Assembly (NCBI GenBank): GCA_017444825.1
Contig: JAFSVU010000013.1
Location: 62,001 to 126,000 of the forward strand
DNA length: 64,000 nt
Origin: Clostridia bacterium
GTDB taxonomy: Bacteria > Bacillota > Clostridia > UBA1212
Direction: 5' to 3'
In this document: one piece after another, positions 1 through 8,096 of the stretch
How positions within the stretch are numbered: the stretch's first letter is position 1
How the letters are laid out: every line of letters starts with the position of its first letter
Made by a program: the position numbers and the translations under genes
Notes under the pieces: model-generated
What the model was told of the DNA's origin: nothing
The model's database searches: none
Seen by the model: the letters and a program-made list of their open reading frames with translations, nothing else

Positions 1-104
1 ATGGTTTCGGGCTTTCTTTGACTTTACGAGCGGATGGTAGCATTTTTGACCTTTATTTGCAAACAATTTTACAATTCCGGGAAAACCGGGGGGAGTGGGC
101 CTGC

Positions 105-134
105 TTGACTTGGGGCATTGGTTTGTGATATATT
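105..134 (+). promoter_or_regulatory. Probable promoter of pilT
   Basis: A -35 TTGACT (105-110) and a -10 TATATT (129-134) are separated by 18 bases. A CATTGGTTT motif (116-124), one of the over-represented words of this window, sits in the spacer. The remaining DNA from 1 to 188 holds no gene that I can see. Confidence 0.5.
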
Positions 135-188
135 GCTGACTGCCTATGAAGGAATTCTCGCACTTTTGCGGAAAGTTGAGGAAACGTT

Positions 189-1229
189 ATGCCACTTGAT
201 CCGGGGATGAGCCCAACCATTGAAAAAGTTATCAACCTTGCGGTCGCGAACCATGCGTCCGACGTGCATTTCAAAGCGAAGCAGGTGCCTGCCATCAGGA
301 TCAACGGCGAGATCATGCGTCTGAATTTCCCTGTTTTGACGGAAGAAGAGATAGTTGCTTTTACGAACTTTATGTGCCCGCGGCATGACGAGAGAAGTCC
401 TCTCGAGGCCAGAGACTTTTCCTGGGTACACAACGGGGCCCGCTTCCGTGTGAACGTTTTCCTTGACGGCAACGGCCTCTGCATCTCCATGCGCTACCTC
501 TACATCCCCACCACCGACTTTGCGACCCTCGGCATTCCCGAAATCTTGAAGAAGATGGCTGAGCGGAAGAGCGGCATGATCCTAATCACAGGGCCAACGG
601 GCTCCGGCAAGACCACTACGCTTACGTGCCTCATTGACTATATCAACAACACTTATCCCATGCACATCGTGACGCTGGAGGACCCTATCGAGTACGTTCA
701 CGAGTCGAAGCGCAGTATTATTTCCCAGCGTGAGATAGGCGTTACGGCTTTAAGCTACGAGCACGCCATCGTTGAGGCTCTTCGTGAGGACCCGGACATT
801 ATTTTCGTGGGCGAGATGAGAGACAGGGACAGTATAAGAGGAGCGCTGAGAGCCGCCGAGACGGGCCATCTGGTCCTTTCGACACTACACACCAAGGGCG
901 CCGCCAATACCGTCACCAGAGTCGTCGACATTTTCACCGCTGAGGAGCAAAACCAGGTCCGCATGCAGCTTTCGATGTGCCTCCTGGGCGTCGTGTCACA
1001 GCAGCTGGTGCCGAGAGCCGACCATTGCGGCCGTGTCCTTGCCACTGAGGTCATGATGGGAACCATTCCGGTCCAGAACCTCATCCGCCAGCAGAAGATT
1101 CACATGATCAATTCAACGCTGGATCTCTCCAGCAGCGAAGGTATGCATACCATGAAGCACTCGCTGCAGGAGCTGTTGGATATCGGGCTGATAGGGCAGA
1201 AGGAATATGATGCGTATCAGATAGTTTAA
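189..1229 (+). CDS. pilT: PilT-type pilus retraction ATPase
   Basis: A 346-residue cytoplasmic hexameric ATPase of the PilT/GspE secretion family, expected to power type IV pilus retraction (twitching). Visible motifs are the Walker A GPTGSGKTT (about residues 134-142), an Asp/Glu box around EDPIEYVH, a Walker B region DPDIIFVGEMRD (about 199-210) and the His box GHLVLSTLHT. Length and the lack of the long N-terminal domain and zinc-binding cysteines of PilB fit PilT. The start ATG follows GAGGAAA. It stands about 5 kb from the other pilus genes, with a promoter of its own. The TAA stop is immediately followed by a 3'-end repeat element and a terminator. Confidence 0.93.
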   Translation: MPLDPGMSPTIEKVINLAVANHASDVHFKAKQVPAIRINGEIMRLNFPVLTEEEIVAFTNFMCPRHDERSPLEARDFSWVHNGARFRVNVFLDGNGLCISMRYLYIPTTDFATLGIPEILKKMAERKSGMILITGPTGSGKTTTLTCLIDYINNTYPMHIVTLEDPIEYVHESKRSIISQREIGVTALSYEHAIVEALREDPDIIFVGEMRDRDSIRGALRAAETGHLVLSTLHTKGAANTVTRVVDIFTAEEQNQVRMQLSMCLLGVVSQQLVPRADHCGRVLATEVMMGTIPVQNLIRQQKIHMINSTLDLSSSEGMHTMKHSLQELLDIGLIGQKEYDAYQIV

Positions 1230-1352
1230 GGGAGTGCCGCTAAAGTTAAAGCGGTGCCGGACAAAGTAATAAGTAAAAGGTAAAAGGTGGCTGGCGCCAG
1301 GTGCCGCTAAAAGTAATAAGTCAAAGGTAAATAAGTACCAAGTAAGAATAAA
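1227..1352 (+). repeat. 3'-end repeat element, copy 1 (sense to pilT)
   Basis: It starts at the pilT stop codon as TAAGGGAGTGCCGC and continues with a variant core (AAAGCGGTGCCGGACAAAG) and 7-nt units of the form RGTAANA (AGTAATA, AGTAAAA, GGTAAAA, AGTAAGA), interrupted by GGTGGCTGGCGCCAGGTGCCGC. The element lies between the stop codon and the terminator. Six further copies are listed in this window. Confidence 0.85.
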
Positions 1353-1353
1353 A

Positions 1354-1399
1354 AGCGAGCCCGGGAGGTGTGATCCTGAGCTCGTTTGTGTTTTAAGAA
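1354..1399 (+). terminator. Intrinsic terminator after pilT
   Basis: An imperfect stem pairs GCGAGCCCGGGA with TCCTGAGCTCGT, followed by a T-rich stretch (TTTGTGTTTT). An A-run on the left side could let it also serve the convergent alpha-mannosidase gene. Confidence 0.6.
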
Positions 1400-1423
1400 T
1401 TATGCGGGTTTAAGGCCGGGGCC

Positions 1424-4306
1424 TCAGTTACTGCGCAAGAAGATCTTTAGCGTCATGATCGCATGGGGCCTTATTTCCGCCCTGACCTTATTCTCGGAGA
1501 ATGTCACTTTGCCGGAAATATTATCGGGGTCAGACAGCTCGTTTCCGAAGAAGTCTGCGGCGAATGCACGAATGACGGGTGTGCCAGCGGTCAGCTCAAC
1601 CAAGGCATCATCGTCGCTCTGGGAGAAGGCTCTCACCAGAATTGCGCTATCCTCTGAAGGCTGCACAGATGAAACGGTGGCGTTTTTAACGTCAATGCCA
1701 AACAGGCTGGCGGTAGCGGGAAGGGCGCCCTTGTGGGAAGCCGCGGCCACGTACGTGAGCTTTCTGCAGACCGCTTCCGCATATGCTGCGGCGGCAGTGG
1801 GGTCGTCGTCAAGCGCGGCCAGGGACATGGTGAACTTATGGATGCCACGTTCCGGGTACTTGTCCGGTGATACCGAGCTGTTGATAAATGTGGAAATCAA
1901 TGTGCCGTCCCTGCGGGCTCTGTAGCCGTATTTGCTGTCGTTGATTATTGCGGCGCCGCGGCCGTCGCCTGCGGGTGCTAAGGCGTAGGTGAGGGCGGGA
2001 ACGTCTGCTTCCATTGGCGTGCGGAGAGCGGATCCTGCGGGCACGTCGTACAGATATTTTTCGCATTTATAGGAAAGCGGCAATGCAAATCCCAGCACAG
2101 GCACCGACTCTCCTCCGGCTTCGTTCCAGTCAACTTCGGTCTTAAAAGAAATGTGAGAGGCGTCCTTGTCAAGGCTTACCTCGCAGTTGATCCTGCTGCC
2201 CAGCACCTTGGCTTCGAAACTCATAGAACTTCTCAAAGGCCCTGCCGAGGAGTTGAGACGGGTGATCTTGGTTATGGGGGTCACGCTCTGATACTTGCCA
2301 ATGTGCCACGCGTCCGAGGTCTGCCGCTCCGTGTCGATGAGAACGAATGTGGCGGTCTCCCCGTCTTTAAGGTACTCCCGGCCGGTGTGCTTGTCCTTAA
2401 AGGAGACAAGTGCGGCGTTTTCGCAGTCAAACTCAGCTCTGACATGCTCGTTTTCCAGCACCACGTTAACGTATGGAACGTCTGCGGCGGGGTAGGACAG
2501 CAGGTAGACCGGGTAGCGGCCCGTCATGGGGGCCTGGGTGAGCACCACGGTGGTATAACCAATGCCGTCAGCCTCCACCTCAACAAGCATGCGGAAGAAT
2601 TTGTGATCCCAGTAATGCTCGAAGCCGCCGCTCAGCATCTGGAAGGGGAGGTCGGCACCGGACTCATTGGTTACTTTTACGAAGCGAAGGTCTCCGGGCC
2701 AGTCCCAGACTGTGATCTCCACGTTTTCCTTCCTGCGCACCGGAGTGGGGTTGAAAACTGTGAAGATCCTGGTGAGGCCGTTGCCGCTTTCGGGCACAGG
2801 TTTGCCTGAAAATGCGGAAAAACCGCCGGTATAGCCAGAGCCCGCTCCCTCGGACTGAGAGCGCCCGTCCTTTTCGGTGATGATGCCCGAGTAATCTATC
2901 TGCTCCGAGACCGCACGCATAGCGTTCAGCGCCTCGTTATTTGCCAATGCCAGCGACCTGGAATAGAGCCCCATCGCATATTCGCGGCTGTCCTGCACGC
3001 AGGAGCCTGTCAAAATGTCGTGAAAATGGGTGAAAAGAACGTCCCGGTACGACTTTTCCAGCCTGTCACCTTGATAAGCTCTGCCTGCCTTGACCTTCGC
3101 CAATGCCCCCAGCATCTCCGCGTCCCGGAATGCATTTTCGGTCATGCGGTTGCCCATTTTTATGCGGCTCTGGGTGGTGTAGCAGCCGGGGAAAATGAAA
3201 TTCATTTCGCGGTCCACCAAAGGAAGCCTGTCTCTTATCGCCTCCGCCTCCTTGAAAAACTCTCTGAAGGTGCCGAATTTTATGGTCGGGAACACCGGCC
3301 ACCCCATCATATCGATAGCAGTCTCCACGTCACGCCTTGTAGGCCCGCCGCCGTGGTCGCCCACACCGTAAACAATGAGAGAGGTCTTAAACCCTTCGGC
3401 TCTCCTGGCTACGTCGAAGACTATCTTGGCGATCTTAGGGGTGATCCCGCTGTTGTACCACTCCTGCTCCTTGTAGCAGAGCAGCTCCTTCCCGGAAGGG
3501 GACCTCCAGCGGTAAAGACTCTTTTTGTCCTCAAGCCCGCGGCAATGGTAGTAATACTTAACGCCTCCGTGAAAATCGATCTCCGGCAGGTTCGCACTGT
3601 GTCCGAAGGTGTCCGGCGAAAAATCGATCTCCAGGTCCTCGGGATCCACGCCCCACACATCTCGCAGGTACTTCTTGGTGCTTATAATGTGCCTGACAAG
3701 TGACTCAGTGGACGGCATGTTTTTATCGGTCTCGACCCACGCAGACGCAGTGACCTCCCACCGTCCCTCGCGGATCCTCTTTTTGATCTCGTCCATAAGC
3801 TCCGGCTCGTACTCTTCAACGATCCTGTACACCGAGGCCTGGGACTGGGAAAAGCAAAACTCCGGATACTCATCCATAATCCTCAGCATAGTTCTGAACG
3901 TGGCCAGAGTCACCGCTACCGTCTCATGCCAGGACCACATCCAGTTCATATCGATATGCGCATGACCCGCCAATATGATCTTGTACGCCTTCGCGTCCTC
4001 TTTCATGGGTAGCAGCACGCTCTCGGCCTTTTTGCACACCGGAATCGTCAATGCCCCGTTCTCCGCCATGTCCTTCTCAAGGATCGCCAATGCCTTATCG
4101 ATGATGTCATCGTATTTTCCGCCCAGCTCCTCAGACAAACCAATGGCAAACTCCGTCTCCGCAAGGATCCTTCTGTTGGCCCCGTTCGGCGCAGTGATGT
4201 TCATCTGCTCCTCCACCGGTTTCCCGAATGTATACTCGAAGCCAAACACTTCGCGGTTGCCGCCAACCTGCTTCTTCAAAGCAGCGTATCGTTCACTTAA
4301 AGTCAT
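1424..4306 (-). CDS. Alpha-mannosidase, glycoside hydrolase family 38
   Basis: A 960-residue GH38 enzyme, expected to hydrolyse alpha-linked mannose from glycans with retention of configuration. The N-terminal catalytic domain shows the zinc-site motif AGHAHIDMNW (about residues 113-122) and the DFSPDTFGHS block holding the likely catalytic Asp; the C-terminal half has the beta-rich GH38 architecture. There is no signal peptide, so it probably acts in the cytoplasm on imported oligosaccharides. The start is ATG at 4306 because GGAGGT lies five bases upstream; a TTG four codons earlier overlaps that Shine-Dalgarno. It lies as a single minus-strand gene between pilus genes. Exact linkage specificity cannot be read from sequence. 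Confidence 0.92.
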   Translation of the reverse strand: MTLSERYAALKKQVGGNREVFGFEYTFGKPVEEQMNITAPNGANRRILAETEFAIGLSEELGGKYDDIIDKALAILEKDMAENGALTIPVCKKAESVLLPMKEDAKAYKIILAGHAHIDMNWMWSWHETVAVTLATFRTMLRIMDEYPEFCFSQSQASVYRIVEEYEPELMDEIKKRIREGRWEVTASAWVETDKNMPSTESLVRHIISTKKYLRDVWGVDPEDLEIDFSPDTFGHSANLPEIDFHGGVKYYYHCRGLEDKKSLYRWRSPSGKELLCYKEQEWYNSGITPKIAKIVFDVARRAEGFKTSLIVYGVGDHGGGPTRRDVETAIDMMGWPVFPTIKFGTFREFFKEAEAIRDRLPLVDREMNFIFPGCYTTQSRIKMGNRMTENAFRDAEMLGALAKVKAGRAYQGDRLEKSYRDVLFTHFHDILTGSCVQDSREYAMGLYSRSLALANNEALNAMRAVSEQIDYSGIITEKDGRSQSEGAGSGYTGGFSAFSGKPVPESGNGLTRIFTVFNPTPVRRKENVEITVWDWPGDLRFVKVTNESGADLPFQMLSGGFEHYWDHKFFRMLVEVEADGIGYTTVVLTQAPMTGRYPVYLLSYPAADVPYVNVVLENEHVRAEFDCENAALVSFKDKHTGREYLKDGETATFVLIDTERQTSDAWHIGKYQSVTPITKITRLNSSAGPLRSSMSFEAKVLGSRINCEVSLDKDASHISFKTEVDWNEAGGESVPVLGFALPLSYKCEKYLYDVPAGSALRTPMEADVPALTYALAPAGDGRGAAIINDSKYGYRARRDGTLISTFINSSVSPDKYPERGIHKFTMSLAALDDDPTAAAAYAEAVCRKLTYVAAASHKGALPATASLFGIDVKNATVSSVQPSEDSAILVRAFSQSDDDALVELTAGTPVIRAFAADFFGNELSDPDNISGKVTFSENKVRAEIRPHAIMTLKIFLRSN

Positions 4307-4335
4307 GATAACCTCCAAGGTTTTTGATTAAGCCA

Positions 4336-4364
4336 ATTATAGCAGTTCCGGAGGGAAATGTGAA
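4336..4364 (-). promoter_or_regulatory. Probable promoter of the GH38 gene
   Basis: On the minus strand, TTCACA (4364-4359) and TATAAT (4341-4336) are separated by 17 bases, about 30 bases ahead of the start codon. Confidence 0.6.
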
Positions 4365-4420
4365 TAAAAAGAAGCGAAATAATAACGTTGAAACAGCGGT
4401 TTGATCGGCGACTAAAAGGC

Positions 4421-4458
4421 AAAAAAAAATAACCGCCCTGCGGTACTTGGCGGTTATT
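4421..4458 (-). terminator. Strong intrinsic terminator (minus strand)
   Basis: AATAACCGCC (from 4428) pairs perfectly with GGCGGTTATT (4449-4458). Read on the minus strand it is followed by eight or nine T residues. It ends the transcript of the small amphipathic protein, beyond repeat copy 2. Between here and the repeat (4460-4600) I see nothing else. Confidence 0.85.
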
Positions 4459-4602
4459 TCATAACCACAAGCGAAGCAACCGTCATCGGTGCCCTCTTGT
4501 CATTATATTACTCGAAAACATTATTTTTGTCAAGCGTTTTCAGGGCTCGCAAGCACGTCCTTTATTACGGGCGGTTATCAATTTTTCCCTTATTAAAGGC
4601 AC

Positions 4603-4722
4603 TTCTGCCGCAGGCACCTTTTACTTCTTACTTATTACCTTGAGCGGCACCCCGTCACGCAGTGACCTCTTACTTCTTACCTTTTACTTATTACCTTGTC
4701 CGGCACTCGCTCAAACCTCTTA
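4603..4722 (-). repeat. 3'-end repeat element, copy 2 (minus strand)
   Basis: Read on the minus strand it starts in the last codons and stop of the small protein gene (AAGAAGTAAGAGG; the stop TAA is part of the first 7-nt unit). It continues through variant cores (GAGTGCCGGACAAGGTAATAAG, GGGGTGCCGCTCAAGG in two parts) and further RGTAANA units. It lies 3' of its gene and ahead of a terminator, as do the other copies. Confidence 0.82.
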
Positions 4723-5001
4723 CTTCTTATCTTCCGTCGCGTCATCAACCTTGTCGACGACAGTTTTCGCCGTGCCTGCGAAGGCTTTGCCGATGGACTT
4801 GCCTGCATTGCCGAAGTCTCTGCCCACGTCGCCCCAGCGCTCTCGGAGATTCTCCTCGGGCTTTTCGGGATCCTGAGGGTTGTCATCTTTGTCAACGCTG
4901 TCAACGCCTTTCTTGACGGATTTGACGATCGCTTTTCCGAGATCCTTGAATGCGCGGCCTGTGCCCTTGCCGGCGTCTTTCCATTTATCTTTCAATGCCA
5001 T
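4720..5001 (-). CDS. Small internally duplicated amphipathic helical protein
   Basis: A 93-residue, Lys/Asp-rich protein with no membrane span and no family that I recognise. Two halves look like a duplication: a pattern WxDxGKxxGxAxKxxGKA followed by KxxVDxVD appears at about residues 6-35 and again at about 55-88, joined by an acidic Pro-rich linker. Such 11-residue-type periodicity suggests amphipathic helices able to lie on a lipid surface, as in CsbD-like or apolipoprotein-like stress proteins; that is inference. The start is ATG at 5001, with GGAGG ten bases upstream; the promoter at 5047-5075 excludes an earlier start. Confidence 0.72.
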   Translation of the reverse strand: MALKDKWKDAGKGTGRAFKDLGKAIVKSVKKGVDSVDKDDNPQDPEKPEENLRERWGDVGRDFGNAGKSIGKAFAGTAKTVVDKVDDATEDKK

Positions 5002-5046
5002 GATATTGGTTCCTCCCTTAATATATACGCTTCCTGCGTTTTCCAC

Positions 5047-5075
5047 ATTCTATTTCAACAAGGTACGGTTGTCAA
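5047..5075 (-). promoter_or_regulatory. Consensus promoter for the small amphipathic protein
   Basis: Minus-strand TTGACA (5075-5070), 17-base spacer, TAGAAT (5052-5047). This is close to the housekeeping consensus and is the only clear promoter in 5002-5442. The rest of that interval shows no gene or convincing structure. Confidence 0.75.
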
Positions 5076-5442
5076 TGGCTTCGGCATCAAATTTTTATTG
5101 GGACTTCGCGTTGACCGGATTGGCGCGGGCTCAGGATTTCGGCTTGCAACAAGCCCCGGAAAGTATTAGAATTTAGTGTTGTAAGTGCTTTATTAAAGTA
5201 GAGTGCGAAAGCAGAAAGGTTTTCCTTACGAAAACGGCGCAAGAAAGAGCTGTGGATTTCTCGATAAAATTCGGGAAGCGGTTTTACTTATGATGAAATT
5301 GCGCCTGCTGCACGGTTGTTTTGACAGATTGCAGTTTCCGGTGATGAAGTCTCTTTTTGAAGACTGAGATCATTGGTTTTAGTGCCAAAGCTTTAAGCTT
5401 GGTTCAAGGTTCGGCCATAGGCCGTAGAGAGGCGGTGAGAGA

Positions 5443-5895
5443 ATGATCATTTTTATATTGATGCTTTTGGCATTTTGCGTCATTCACTTTACCCGCTTTT
5501 TGATCAAACAGAAGATGTGGTACGCCGCTGTCGGTGTTGCGCTGCTTTATGTGGTGCTTCTCGTCTGGGCGTATTTTATTTTTGAATTGGATTTTCTAAA
5601 AATGGGACTCACCAATGAGAGTTCCTTTGCTTCCCTGGCGGATATGGCCGATCAGGTGCCGGTACATGCGGCCCTCGGGTTCAAAGCGATATATGCGGTG
5701 ATCTCTCTTGCCATTGTCGCCACGTCGATTTCCATCATTCACGGTCTTTTTGAAATAACCAAGGCTGTGATCAGTATCATCAGAAGACTTAGGACCATCC
5801 GGTTTTTCGACAGGGTGGAGCTCCGGGTCGTCACGTTGTTTAACAGTTTTTCAGAGAAAAAGTTTGCCTGGTCTGTCTGCAGAATGAACTGCTGA
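5443..5895 (+). CDS. Small membrane protein of unknown function
   Basis: A 150-residue protein with about three hydrophobic helices: near residues 1-17, 26-47 and 83-105. A short extracytoplasmic or cytoplasmic loop after the second helix (FLKMGLTNESSF) links to the third. The C-terminus is basic. I do not recognise a family. A plausible Shine-Dalgarno (GAGGCGGTGAGAG) precedes the ATG. It lies upstream of the pilin operon, but 445 bases with their own regulatory-looking structures separate them, so a shared role is not established. Confidence 0.6.
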   Translation: MIIFILMLLAFCVIHFTRFLIKQKMWYAAVGVALLYVVLLVWAYFIFELDFLKMGLTNESSFASLADMADQVPVHAALGFKAIYAVISLAIVATSISIIHGLFEITKAVISIIRRLRTIRFFDRVELRVVTLFNSFSEKKFAWSVCRMNC

Positions 5896-6174
5896 GACGC
5901 CAATGTGTGTGAATTGTATATATCCATGCCTGTCCGGGAGTTAGGTTACGTGCCGGTCGGGTACTTTTCGTCGCATCCGGTTTTACGATCCGGAGTTTTC
6001 CCCGCTATGCATCCATGGGATGAAGTGTCCTGTGGATAGTATATATCAGAAAGCATTAATATTTAGAAAGCAGGAATCAGTAGAACGCATTACGTTCGAA
6101 AGAAAGCAGGACCGGTTTATTTGACCGCGTTTGTTAAGATCGTTAGTTGATGGTTTGTTGTTTTTGTTGAAGGG

Positions 6175-6226
6175 GGCTCGCCTATGGTGTTTCGCATCGG
6201 CGGGCTCCTGCTACTATAGGCGAGCC
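6175..6226 (+). promoter_or_regulatory. Leader hairpin upstream of the pilin operon
   Basis: GGCTCGCCTAT (6175-6185) and ATAGGCGAGCC (6216-6226) form a perfect 11-bp stem with a 30-base loop. With the terminator-like hairpin at 6284-6317 it makes a structured leader. I could not match it to the c-di-GMP riboswitch consensus. The upstream part (5896-6170) holds small repeats such as AGAAAGCAGGA, seen twice, but no gene. Confidence 0.55.
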
Positions 6227-6283
6227 GGGGGATAGCAGTTGCTATTTTTAAAATGTTGTAGTAAAATCTCCTCGTGTTATTGT

Positions 6284-6317
6284 CTCTATCGGGCTGAAAA
6301 GTCCTATGGAGTTTTTT
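6284..6317 (+). terminator. Terminator-like hairpin just before the pilin operon
   Basis: CTCTATCGGGCT and AGTCCTATGGAG pair around a GAAA loop (6284-6311, with small internal irregularities) and are followed by six T residues. It ends about ten bases before the pilin Shine-Dalgarno. It may end transcription from upstream or act as an attenuator. Confidence 0.6.
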
Positions 6318-6340
6318 GACGTGCAATGGAGGGCATTGGT

Positions 6341-6898
6341 TTGCGTAATAAGCGTGGTTCAACTTTAACGGAGCTTATTATCGTGATGGCTGTTGTGGCG
6401 ATCATGTCTGTCATGGTCATATCGTTCACGACCATCGTCAGCGGCTGGTCCTCCCTTGGCACGGAAAGAGTCAACACCGCCCAGAGCGCAGAGCTGCTGT
6501 CAAGTCTTTTCCACAATTTTGTTTCGGAATACGATAATTCGATGTATAGATTTACTGCCTCGTCAAGTACCGAAACGGATACTGTTGACGAGGAGACAGT
6601 GACATACAACATTTATACGCTTGACGTTATAAATATCGCCGATAGTTCAAATGTTTCCGTGTTTAGATACGAAGAAAAGGACAACAGCATCACGATCACC
6701 GAAGACGATGCGTCGAGAACGATTGCGTTGAGCGGGGTGACTGTCAAAGGGTTTGGCATAATCCAAAACAGCGAGGTGTCTCAAAAGTCGATCCTCATAA
6801 CGGCGGACGTTGATTATGTCTACGTGACTCCGGGAAGAGCAAATCCGGAGGAGAACAGAAGCTATAAGCTGGTGGCGGCCTTAAGGTCGGGACAATAA
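6341..6898 (+). CDS. Type IV prepilin-like protein
   Basis: A pilin-family protein of about 185 residues. The short basic leader ends in RNKRG, followed by STLTELIIVM and a long hydrophobic helix, the classical prepilin peptidase site with Glu at position +5. The rest is a soluble Thr/Ser-rich head. I chose the TTG at 6341 because GGAGGG (6328-6333) sits eight bases before it. The in-frame ATG at 6326 would put that Shine-Dalgarno inside the gene and gives five extra residues, so the start is uncertain. It is the first of a run of pilus genes on the same strand and is a substrate for the PilD homologue encoded downstream. Confidence 0.85.
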   Translation: MRNKRGSTLTELIIVMAVVAIMSVMVISFTTIVSGWSSLGTERVNTAQSAELLSSLFHNFVSEYDNSMYRFTASSSTETDTVDEETVTYNIYTLDVINIADSSNVSVFRYEEKDNSITITEDDASRTIALSGVTVKGFGIIQNSEVSQKSILITADVDYVYVTPGRANPEENRSYKLVAALRSGQ

Positions 6899-6928
6899 AT
6901 ACTGAGTATATGAAAGGGCGGACGCACA

Positions 6929-7510
6929 GTGTCGTGGCTTAAAAAGAAAATGAATAACCGGGGCGTTACCATTGCGGAAGCGGTGGTGGCTATGGCTGTC
7001 ATTGTCGTGGTCAGTATGGCCGCTATGACCTGCGTTGAGTCTTTTACCAGAAGCTCTGCCAACGTGTGCGCCAGGAACGAGGCGCTGGTGGTTTCCGAGA
7101 CTGCCCTTGAGGTGTTCAAGGTGACCGAATTCTTTGGTTTTACCAGCCATACCGAAGATACTGTGCCTGACGACTCGTACAGAAAGCTGATGTCCGAGCT
7201 TGTCAGCGTCGAACCCACTTCGATTGCAAAAAATCCCAACTCAGCAGGTGGTGATACCACGCTGAACACTGATCAGATCGTGTTGCGTGTGTACAAAGAA
7301 CACTACTTGGTGTACGGGTGCGATATTGACATAACGATAGAGTACAGAAGAGACGCCAACAACGGTGCCGACGTGACTAAAAATACTGCCATATTCTCGG
7401 TGGAAGCGAAGGACAACAGGGGCAGAGAGATCCTCAAAATAGATTCCTACGAGAAACCGCTTACAAATATTACCGCCGAATTCCGACGAGCTGACACGGA
7501 GGCTTCATGA
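6929..7510 (+). CDS. Type IV prepilin-like protein
   Basis: A 193-residue prepilin with leader MSWLKKKMNNRG, a cleavage site before VTIAEAVVAM (Glu +5) and a single N-terminal hydrophobic helix. The head region has no disulfide pair or domain that I can name. The start is GTG at 6929. It overlaps the next pilin-like gene by four bases (ATGA), indicating translational coupling. It is probably a minor pilin or pseudopilin; which of the proteins forms the fibre cannot be decided here. Confidence 0.87.
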   Translation: MSWLKKKMNNRGVTIAEAVVAMAVIVVVSMAAMTCVESFTRSSANVCARNEALVVSETALEVFKVTEFFGFTSHTEDTVPDDSYRKLMSELVSVEPTSIAKNPNSAGGDTTLNTDQIVLRVYKEHYLVYGCDIDITIEYRRDANNGADVTKNTAIFSVEAKDNRGREILKIDSYEKPLTNITAEFRRADTEAS

Positions 7511-7965
7511 TACGGAAGATCAATGACAAAGGAATAGCGATGGAAGTTGCGATCGTGGCATTGCTCATCATATTTGCGCTTTGCTCGGTTCTTTTGACTA
7601 TGGCGGAAATTGGCGTCTACTCAAACAAACGGAACGCGGAGACCGTGGGTGACAGGATCCTCAGGACAAAGATCGTGGACGACTGCATGGTGGCGATCCA
7701 AAAAGACCGCACAGAAGCTCTGATCACAACACTCAATACGGATGAAAAGTATGAAGACTATGCGTTTACCGCAAGCCAGAGCGTCGATACTACTTATCTT
7801 TTCGTGTTTGAAAAGGATCCCCAACAGCTGGTTTTGACAATTAAGTTCAACACCAATAACGGCGATGTAATCGGCTACTATGCAGCGGATCATCTGCCGG
7901 ATGGAGTGTCTGCTCCTCCGCCGCCGACACCGGAGCCGACGCCCACCCCCACCCCCGCTGCCTGA
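7507..7965 (+). CDS. PilX/GspK-like minor prepilin with Pro/Thr-rich tail
   Basis: A 152-residue protein with leader MIRKINDKG, then IAMEVAIVALLIIFALCSVLL. The Glu falls at +4 rather than +5, and the start resembles the GspK/PilX class of tip minor pilins. The C-terminus is a run of Pro, Thr and Glu (about the last 20 residues), unusual for a pilin head and possibly a wall-spanning or flexible extension. Start overlaps the preceding gene. Function as a tip or priming pilin is inference. Confidence 0.75.
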   Translation: MIRKINDKGIAMEVAIVALLIIFALCSVLLTMAEIGVYSNKRNAETVGDRILRTKIVDDCMVAIQKDRTEALITTLNTDEKYEDYAFTASQSVDTTYLFVFEKDPQQLVLTIKFNTNNGDVIGYYAADHLPDGVSAPPPPTPEPTPTPTPAA

Positions 7966-8096
7966 CAAACGGGACGCTGCGGGAAACGTAATAAATACGC
8001 GGCATTAATTACAAACAAAGCATAAAGAAGAATGAAAGCCGGGTCCATTGCCGCCGGCTGGAGATAGATCAATCAAACCTTTTAAGGAGTAAACTT

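Noticed and set aside
5896-6310. c-di-GMP riboswitch before the pilin genes
   Set aside because: The conserved GEMM-I and GEMM-II core sequences could not be found; only generic hairpins are visible.
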